64,000 nt of DNA, from the NCBI RefSeq assembly GCF_900156475.1, contig NZ_FTNR01000010.1, forward strand, positions 62,001 to 126,000, given 5' to 3'. The position numbers and the translations under genes were made by a program. The notes beneath the pieces were generated by a model. The model saw nothing but the letters and a program-made list of their open reading frames with translations, ran no database searches and was not told the origin of the DNA. This stretch comes from Natronorubrum thiooxidans (GTDB lineage: Archaea > Halobacteriota > Halobacteria > Halobacteriales > Natrialbaceae). Shown here one piece after another: positions 58,977 through 64,000 of this stretch. Every line of letters starts with the position of its first letter. Position 1 is the first letter of the stretch.

Positions 58977-59636
58977 TCACTCGTCCTCGAGCGCCGAGAG
59001 CGAGTCGACCAGTACCTGCTGGACACCCCGGCGAATCCGATCCGACATCGCCTGCTGGCTGATCTCGAGGTCGGCTGCGAGCTCGTCGAGGGTCACCTCA
59101 CGAGGTGTCTCGAAGTAGCCACGATCGATCGCCAACACCAGCGCCTCCCGTTGCTCCGGCGAGCGGTCGAACACCGGCCCGCGGCGAGGGCGCTGTGTCA
59201 ACGGAACCACCCGCTCGACGTGGATCCGAATCTCGTGGTCCGTACAGTAGGTATAAAACTGAGTGAGCAGCTCGTGTGCCGGAAACCGGATCCGAAAGAG
59301 CCAGCGCTCCCCGTGGTGGGCCTCGAGGAGCGTCGCGTTCGCCTCGACGAGACCATCGATCAGCTGGTTCGGCGGATCGATCGCCCACTCGATGCGATAC
59401 AGCCCGTGCCGATCGATCACGCCGAACTGGTCGATCGACGCGACGGCCGACTGGGAGCGAACGCTCCGTTCGAACGTCTCGAAATCGTCGGCGATCACCC
59501 AGAGGAACGGAATGCTCTGGTCGCCAAGGGGGATGACACGCTCGAGTTCGATCAGTTCGACACCGCTTGCCTGCTCGAGTGTGCCACCAAGTAAGAACTC
59601 CGCCGCATCGACCGTAAATTCGAGGATCGCCACCAT
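58977..59636 (-). CDS. Bacterio-opsin-activator-type HTH_10 regulator
   Basis: 219 residues. An N-terminal sensor-like region (MVAILEFTVDAAEFLLGGTL; GERWLFRIRFPAHELLTQFY) is followed by the HTH_10 (PF04967) DNA-binding domain (EALVLAIDRGYFETPREVTLDELAADLEISQQAMSDRIRRGVQQVL). This is the Bat-type output of haloarchaeal regulators. The ligand is unknown. It is divergent from the MgtE-type transporter genes, 132 bp away, and probably controls them. Confidence 0.88.
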   Translation of the reverse strand: MVAILEFTVDAAEFLLGGTLEQASGVELIELERVIPLGDQSIPFLWVIADDFETFERSVRSQSAVASIDQFGVIDRHGLYRIEWAIDPPNQLIDGLVEANATLLEAHHGERWLFRIRFPAHELLTQFYTYCTDHEIRIHVERVVPLTQRPRRGPVFDRSPEQREALVLAIDRGYFETPREVTLDELAADLEISQQAMSDRIRRGVQQVLVDSLSALEDE

Positions 59637-59768
59637 AGCTAGCGGAGGAGACGGATGGAGATATACTATTGGCGCGTCTCTCGCTGTGTCAGCTGGCGGT
59701 TGCGATCCCCGAGCGCGACCGTCGTCGTTCACGAACGCTTACCATGTCGGAGACGTATTTTGCGACAG

Positions 59769-60341
59769 ATGGTTGGCCACGACTCCGCCGTCGACGTCTA
59801 CAAGCAGGCGTTGCCGGTTATCCTCATCAGCCTCGTGGCAGGGCTGTTCGCGGGAACGTTACTCGGGACCGAAACCATGCGCGAGGGAATCGAGAGCGTC
59901 CCCGGGATCCTGTTGTTGCTTCCCGCGTTTCTCGCGACGCGCGGTGGCGTCTACGGCTCGCTGGGGGCTCGGCTTTCGAGTGGGCTCCACCAGGGGCTGA
60001 TCGATCCCCACTTCGAGTGGAACGATCGCCTACGAAACGCGATCATCGCCTCGTTTCTCAACGGGATGATCGTCTCGGTGTTCATCGCGGTGCTCGCGTG
60101 GGGTGTCTTGCTCGTGCTCGGACGGGACGGCAGCCTGCTCGAGTTAGTGATCATCCTCTCGATCGCCGCGCTGTTGAGTGCGTTCGCGATGCTCGGGGTA
60201 CTGCTCACGGTGATCTTCAAGGGGTATCGACGGGGGCTCGACCCGGACAACGTCATCGGCCCGGTCGTAACGACCGTCGGTGACGTCTTCGGCGTCGTGT
60301 TCTTGCTCATCGGCATCAGCGTTGCGGGGGCAGTCCTGTGA
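59769..60341 (+). CDS. MgtE-type transporter, first membrane half
   Basis: 190 residues comprising one MgtE integral membrane domain of five TMs (VYKQALPVILISLVAGLFAGTL; PGILLLLPAFLATRGGVYGSLGARL). The cytoplasmic N- and CBS domains of bacterial MgtE are absent. Each MgtE protomer normally has five TMs and forms a dimer, so this and the overlapping second gene probably make a heterodimeric Mg2+ (or other divalent cation) transporter, as in the fused eukaryotic SLC41. The start is ATG at 59769. Confidence 0.88.
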   Translation: MVGHDSAVDVYKQALPVILISLVAGLFAGTLLGTETMREGIESVPGILLLLPAFLATRGGVYGSLGARLSSGLHQGLIDPHFEWNDRLRNAIIASFLNGMIVSVFIAVLAWGVLLVLGRDGSLLELVIILSIAALLSAFAMLGVLLTVIFKGYRRGLDPDNVIGPVVTTVGDVFGVVFLLIGISVAGAVL

Positions 60342-60937
60342 GTACCAGCAACGACGCCGGACACGACGAGGATCTGGAGGACGAACTAACGGAGTGGACC
60401 GTCCCGAACATCGTCACGACACTCGTCCCACTGCTCATTGGGCTCTCGATCCTGCAGATGGTCTCGGGTACCGTCCTCGAGACGTTCGAAGAACAGTTGC
60501 TCGAACACCCCGCACTGTTGATCATCGTTCCAGTGATGATCGGGACCGCCGGCAACCTTGGCTCAATCATGTGTTCGCGGCTCTCGACCCAGCTCCATCT
60601 GGGGACCCTCGAGTTCTCGCCGACGAACGCCAACATCCAGGCTAACGTCGCCGCGATCATGGGACTTGCAGCCACCGTGTTCGTCCTGCTTGGTTTCGCC
60701 TCGTGGGCCATCGGCCGTGCACTCGGCGGCACGCTGGGGCTCGCCCCACTCCTCGTTATCACGATCGTCAGCGGGATGTTGCTCGCCGTCTGGGTCGTCA
60801 TCGTCAGCACCGTCTCGGTGTATGGCTCCTACCGACTCGGCTACGATCCCGACGATACGACGATCCCCGTCGTCACGAACATCTGTGACATCACGGGCGT
60901 CATCATCCTCTTTGCTGTGGTCTCGGTCGTCCTCTAA
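60338..60937 (+). CDS. MgtE-type transporter, second membrane half
   Basis: 199 residues with a second five-TM MgtE domain (TTLVPLLIGLSILQMVSGTVL; LLIIVPVMIGTAGNLGSIMCSRLSTQL; NIQANVAAIMGLAATVFVLLG). The GTG start overlaps the first half's TGA by four bases. IGTAGNLGSIMCSRLSTQLH corresponds to the conserved P/G-rich pore motif of the family. The stop codon TAA is fused to palindromic repeat copy 4. Confidence 0.88.
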   Translation: MSTSNDAGHDEDLEDELTEWTVPNIVTTLVPLLIGLSILQMVSGTVLETFEEQLLEHPALLIIVPVMIGTAGNLGSIMCSRLSTQLHLGTLEFSPTNANIQANVAAIMGLAATVFVLLGFASWAIGRALGGTLGLAPLLVITIVSGMLLAVWVVIVSTVSVYGSYRLGYDPDDTTIPVVTNICDITGVIILFAVVSVVL

Positions 60938-61021
60938 GACGGTCTGCTATCGCGGTGTCCCAGCACAGGACGGGTCGTGGGTGTGCCGGCACTGACTGAT
61001 AGGCGAGCGGGAGTCCGGTCT
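60937..61021. repeat. Stop-codon-anchored palindromic repeat, copy 4 (stop to stop)
   Basis: An 85-bp member whose first base is the last A of the MgtE-half TAA and whose last base is the first base of the convergent acyl-CoA synthetase stop. It begins AGACGGTCTGCTATCGCGG and ends GGAGTCCGGTCT. It includes GTGCCGGCAC, a perfect palindrome, and TGACTGAT shared with copy 2. It occupies the entire space between two convergent genes. Confidence 0.85.
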
Positions 61022-62967
61022 CAGGAATCCGCGTAGATGCGATCGACGCGGTCTTCAAACGCCTCGAGGATGACGCGGCGCTTCTTTTTCATCGTCGGCG
61101 TCAGCATCTCGTTTTCTTCGGTGAACTCCCGCGGAACGAGTTCGAACCGTTTGATGGTCTCGTGTTTCTCGAAGTTCTCGTTGACGCGATCGACTTCTTG
61201 CTGGATGTACTCACGAACACGGTCGTCATCACACATCGCCTGGGGAGCATCGGGGAGGTCGATCCCCTCCGTCTCGGCCCACTCGTGGAGGTGATCCGAG
61301 TTTGGCACCAGCAACGCGCCGATGAACTTCTCGCCGTCGCCGACGACCAGACACTGCTCGATGATCTCGCTGGCCGCGAAGGCGTCCTCGATCGGGGCTG
61401 GGGCGACGTTTTTCCCCGTCGAAAGCACCATGATCTGCTTTGCGCGCTCGCGGAACTCAAGGTAGCCGTCGGGCCGCTGGTGGATGATGTCACCCGTTCG
61501 GAACCACCCATCGTCTGTGAACGCACCCGTGGTCGCACCGGGTTTATTCCAGTAGCCCTGTGTGACGTTTGGTCCCTTGACGAGGAGTTCGCCGACCTCG
61601 CCAGGATCGTCCGTAAACGCTGCTTGATCGGCAACGCTCTCGTCGATTGTCACGTCGACGCCGGGCAATGGCAGCCCGATGGTCCCGATCTTGACCGCCT
61701 CGGGTGGGTTCGTCGAAACGACCGGCGACGTCTCCGTGAGCCCATATCCTTCATAGATTGGCAGCCCCATCGCGTGATAGAGCTGGCAGAGGTCCGGCGA
61801 GAGACTGCCGCCGCCGCTGATCAGCAGTTCGATCTCCCCGCCGAGGGCCTCTCGAACGGTCGAGAAGACCAGTGTATCCGCGAGTTTCTGTTTGGCGTTC
61901 AGGACTGGGCCGGGCGAATCGGCTTGCTGGTACCTGACGCCGACGTCTGTGGCCCATTCGAAGATCCGTTTTTTGACCCCCGACTCGCTGGCCTGCTCGC
62001 GAATCGCGTCGTAGATCTTCTCGTACACTCGCGGCACGCTCGTCGCCGTCGTTGGCTGAACGGTGCCGAAATCCTCCTGCAGCGTGTCCGGGTTCTCCGC
62101 ATAGGCGACGCACGCGCCGCTTGCAAACAGGACGAAGTGACCTGCCGTCCGCTCGAAGACGTGAGCCAGCGGGAGATACGACACTGCCAGCGACTCCTCG
62201 TCGAGTGACGGAACGTCGTCCGGTTTGTCCGGCCGGGGCGCGAACCGTTTTCGGATCGCGTTGACGTTCGACCGGAAGTTCCAGTGGGTGAGTTGGACGC
62301 CTTTCGGCTGGCCCGTCGTCCCACTCGTGTAGATCAGACTCGCTAGATCGTCCAGTTCCGGGGCGTCGACGCGCTCCTGGTAGGCCTCGAGGTCGAACAC
62401 CGCCTCGCCGCGGTCGTAGACGTCGTCTAGCGTATAGATGTCCTCGCGGTTGTCGTACCCCGAAAGCTCGTCTATCGAGACGATGAACTCGAGGTCGAGG
62501 TCGTCTTCGACCTCGAGAACGGTCTCCAGAAGCGACTCGTTTTCGACGACGACAGCGGTTGCGTCGGGATCATCGAGCAGGTAGGCGACCTGACTGGGTG
62601 AGGAGCTGTCGTACACCGTCGTGACGACGGCCCCAGCACCGAGGAGGGCGAAATCACACTGTGCCCACTCCATCCGGGTGTTGGCGAAGATGCCGACGCG
62701 GTCACCCAGTTCGATACCGAGATCGTGAAAGCCCGCCGAGAGGTTGCGGACGATATCACGCATCTCGAGGTAGGAGATCGGTCGAAAGCTGCCGGGCGTC
62801 GCGGCCGGCAGAACCGACGGCGTCAGCGATCGATCGTAGACGCCACCCTTGTACTTCTGGGCCGGACGATTGGCGTTTCGCTCGGCCGTCTCCTCGAACA
62901 GCCGCCCGAGTGTCGTCTTCCCGATGACCTCGTCGTCGTACTCTCGTTCGGCATCCTGCCAGTCCAT
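61021..62967 (-). CDS. Long-chain acyl-CoA synthetase (AMP-forming)
   Basis: A 648-residue ligase that activates fatty acids via an acyl-adenylate. The nucleotide signature LIYTSGTTGQPKGVQLTHWN is present, with AVSYLPLAHVFERTAGH, GYGLTETSPVVSTNPP and the C-terminal GWFRTGDIIHQRPDGYLEFRERAKQIMVLSTGKNVAPAPIE containing the hinge Lys region. Length and the long N-terminal part match bacterial and archaeal FadD-type enzymes. Chain length specificity is not deducible. It supports beta-oxidation or membrane-lipid remodelling. Confidence 0.94.
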   Translation of the reverse strand: MDWQDAEREYDDEVIGKTTLGRLFEETAERNANRPAQKYKGGVYDRSLTPSVLPAATPGSFRPISYLEMRDIVRNLSAGFHDLGIELGDRVGIFANTRMEWAQCDFALLGAGAVVTTVYDSSSPSQVAYLLDDPDATAVVVENESLLETVLEVEDDLDLEFIVSIDELSGYDNREDIYTLDDVYDRGEAVFDLEAYQERVDAPELDDLASLIYTSGTTGQPKGVQLTHWNFRSNVNAIRKRFAPRPDKPDDVPSLDEESLAVSYLPLAHVFERTAGHFVLFASGACVAYAENPDTLQEDFGTVQPTTATSVPRVYEKIYDAIREQASESGVKKRIFEWATDVGVRYQQADSPGPVLNAKQKLADTLVFSTVREALGGEIELLISGGGSLSPDLCQLYHAMGLPIYEGYGLTETSPVVSTNPPEAVKIGTIGLPLPGVDVTIDESVADQAAFTDDPGEVGELLVKGPNVTQGYWNKPGATTGAFTDDGWFRTGDIIHQRPDGYLEFRERAKQIMVLSTGKNVAPAPIEDAFAASEIIEQCLVVGDGEKFIGALLVPNSDHLHEWAETEGIDLPDAPQAMCDDDRVREYIQQEVDRVNENFEKHETIKRFELVPREFTEENEMLTPTMKKKRRVILEAFEDRVDRIYADS

Positions 62968-63072
62968 ATATGCGTGACAGTACCTCTCGTGCGATAAATC
63001 ATGATGAAACCGCAGACATCTGGGACTACGTTTATTCGCGGTGGCTCACCGGCTGCGACGACGGGATCGCAC

Positions 63073-63999
63073 TCACTCGCGGTGGTCGAGATAGCCGAGG
63101 ACGCCTCGCGTGTTCATTACGGCTTCGGCGCGTGCCTTGCGTTCGCCCCAGACGTCGGCTTTGTCAGTCGTCTCGGCGAAATACTCCATGACGGCCTCGT
63201 CGTCCTCGAGTTCGGCGCGTTTGGTTTCGACGGCCTCGACCCACTCGCTGAGGATGGCAGCGTACTCCTCGAGTGCCGCGGCGGCGTCGTCGCCCACCTC
63301 ACGCGGCCCGAAGTGCGTGTACAACAATACGTCCGGATCGACCGATTTCAGCGTCTCGACGTCCTCGAGACAGCCCTCGAGGTTGAAGTCCGACGGCGGC
63401 GACGTCTCGGTGATGATCTCGGTCTCAGGGATCCAGATGCCCGCGGCGTCGCCGACGAAGACGGCGTCGTTCGCGGGGTCCTCGAAGATGACCTGATGGA
63501 ACGCGTGGCCGGGAGCCCCGTGGACGCGGAGATCGTGCTCGCCGAGGCTGATCTGGTCGCCGTCTTCGATCTCGACGATTCGGTCCTCGGGAACGGGTTT
63601 TGGATCGACGTAGAACTCCCACTGGTCGCCAACGGCGTTTTTCGTGCCTTCGACCAGTCGCGTCGGATCGACGAGCAGCCCCGCGCCGGCGGCCGGGACG
63701 TAGACATCGGCGTTCGGACACGCTTCGGCAAGGAATCCAGCGCCACCGGCGTGATCGAGGTGGATGTGTGTCACGACGATCGCCGCGAGGTCGTCACGAT
63801 CGATGCCGAGGTCGTCGAGTGCCTCGAGGATCAGTTCGTGATTGGTTCCGAGTCCGGTTTCGATGATCGCGGGCTGATCATCGTCGAGAATATAGACCGA
63901 ACCGTACCCCTCTGTGTCGTACATATTCACGTCAAGATAATAACAGTCCGTACAGTCGCCGGCAGTGACTTCTTGCACCGCTCCGGTATCCGTCTCCAT
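63073..63999 (-). CDS. MBL-fold metallo-hydrolase
   Basis: 308 residues. The zinc motif VVTHIHLDHAGGAGFLAEAC (HxHxDH) is near residue 77, followed by HGAPGHAFHQVIFEDP and GDAAGIWIP. Downstream is the conserved region LYTHFGPREVGDDAAAALEEYAAIL. It resembles glyoxalase II-like and other MBL hydrolases. The physiological substrate is unknown. The start at 63999 is the last possible base; an earlier start beyond the window cannot be excluded. Confidence 0.88.
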   Translation of the reverse strand: METDTGAVQEVTAGDCTDCYYLDVNMYDTEGYGSVYILDDDQPAIIETGLGTNHELILEALDDLGIDRDDLAAIVVTHIHLDHAGGAGFLAEACPNADVYVPAAGAGLLVDPTRLVEGTKNAVGDQWEFYVDPKPVPEDRIVEIEDGDQISLGEHDLRVHGAPGHAFHQVIFEDPANDAVFVGDAAGIWIPETEIITETSPPSDFNLEGCLEDVETLKSVDPDVLLYTHFGPREVGDDAAAALEEYAAILSEWVEAVETKRAELEDDEAVMEYFAETTDKADVWGERKARAEAVMNTRGVLGYLDHRE

Positions 64000-64000
64000 A

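Noticed and set aside
1-64000. Very frequent CTCGAG hexamers throughout
   Set aside because: They arise mostly from Leu-Glu and Ser-Arg codon choice in acidic high-GC genes. No clustering or spacing pattern was seen.
1-64000. Search for tRNA, rRNA, CRISPR arrays and insertion sequences
   Set aside because: No cloverleaf-like gene, rRNA segment, regularly spaced repeat array or transposase was recognised by eye. Low-scoring candidates cannot be excluded without software.

Overview
The window is high-GC chromosomal DNA from a halophilic archaeon (class Halobacteria). The evidence is the strongly acidic predicted proteins, HMG-CoA reductase of the archaeal mevalonate pathway, a SAMP1 ubiquitin-like modifier, GatD, a CbaDBA-type ba3 oxidase, HalOD1, amphi-Trp and bacterio-opsin-activator (HTH_10) domains, and TATA-like boxes about 25-32 bp before many start codons, as expected for leaderless transcripts. 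A member of the Natrialbaceae (Natrinema/Haloterrigena-like) is my inference. I see no rRNA, tRNA, CRISPR array or insertion sequence. The DNA reads as continuous core chromosome.

Layout. (1) 1-4.7 kb: NAD synthesis genes nadA, nadB and nadC (nadC runs off the left edge), with an opposed mscS-like channel gene between nadB and nadC and an inverted repeat just before nadA. (2) 4.9-9.6 kb: a GIDE-like membrane protein, an amidohydrolase, hmgA and small membrane proteins. (3) 9.6-14.4 kb: a metal-homeostasis block with dpsA, a short DtxR-family regulator, a small unknown protein under paired TTTAGG-N4-CCTAAA boxes, and an Nramp relative lacking the usual metal-binding motif. (4) 14.4-21 kb: SDR, acetyltransferase, Nudix-like protein, isocitrate dehydrogenase, methionine aminopeptidase, HIT protein and a tRNA methylthiotransferase. 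(5) 22-25 kb: a ba3-type cytochrome oxidase operon with overlapping genes. (6) 27.9-32.7 kb: a nucleoside and pentose-bisphosphate island with a nucleoside phosphorylase, a PfkB kinase, ribose-1,5-bisphosphate isomerase and deoC. (7) 32.8-38.2 kb: an HPP-UspA fusion and a potassium-channel cluster. (8) 38-45 kb: SAMP1, GatD, an ArsR-type regulator, a secreted protein and a Vms1-like release factor. (9) 45.1-47.2 kb: dgcN-dgcA for D-glutamate use. (10) 50.5-53 kb: an HxlR regulator and an ABC exporter that share palindromic operators. (11) 53-64 kb: an EamA transporter, tungsten aldehyde oxidoreductase, a two-gene MgtE-type transporter, an acyl-CoA synthetase and a metallo-beta-lactamase-fold hydrolase.

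The most unusual signal is a family of dispersed imperfect palindromes, about 81-101 bp long, that share the tip ACGGTCTGCTGTACCGA. In four of five copies the first base of the repeat is the last A of a stop codon. One copy fills the whole space between two convergent stop codons. A second cluster of signals concerns iron: three boxes of identical 6-4-6 architecture, a weaker fourth before dpsA, and a local DtxR-type regulator whose usual metal ligands appear to be missing.
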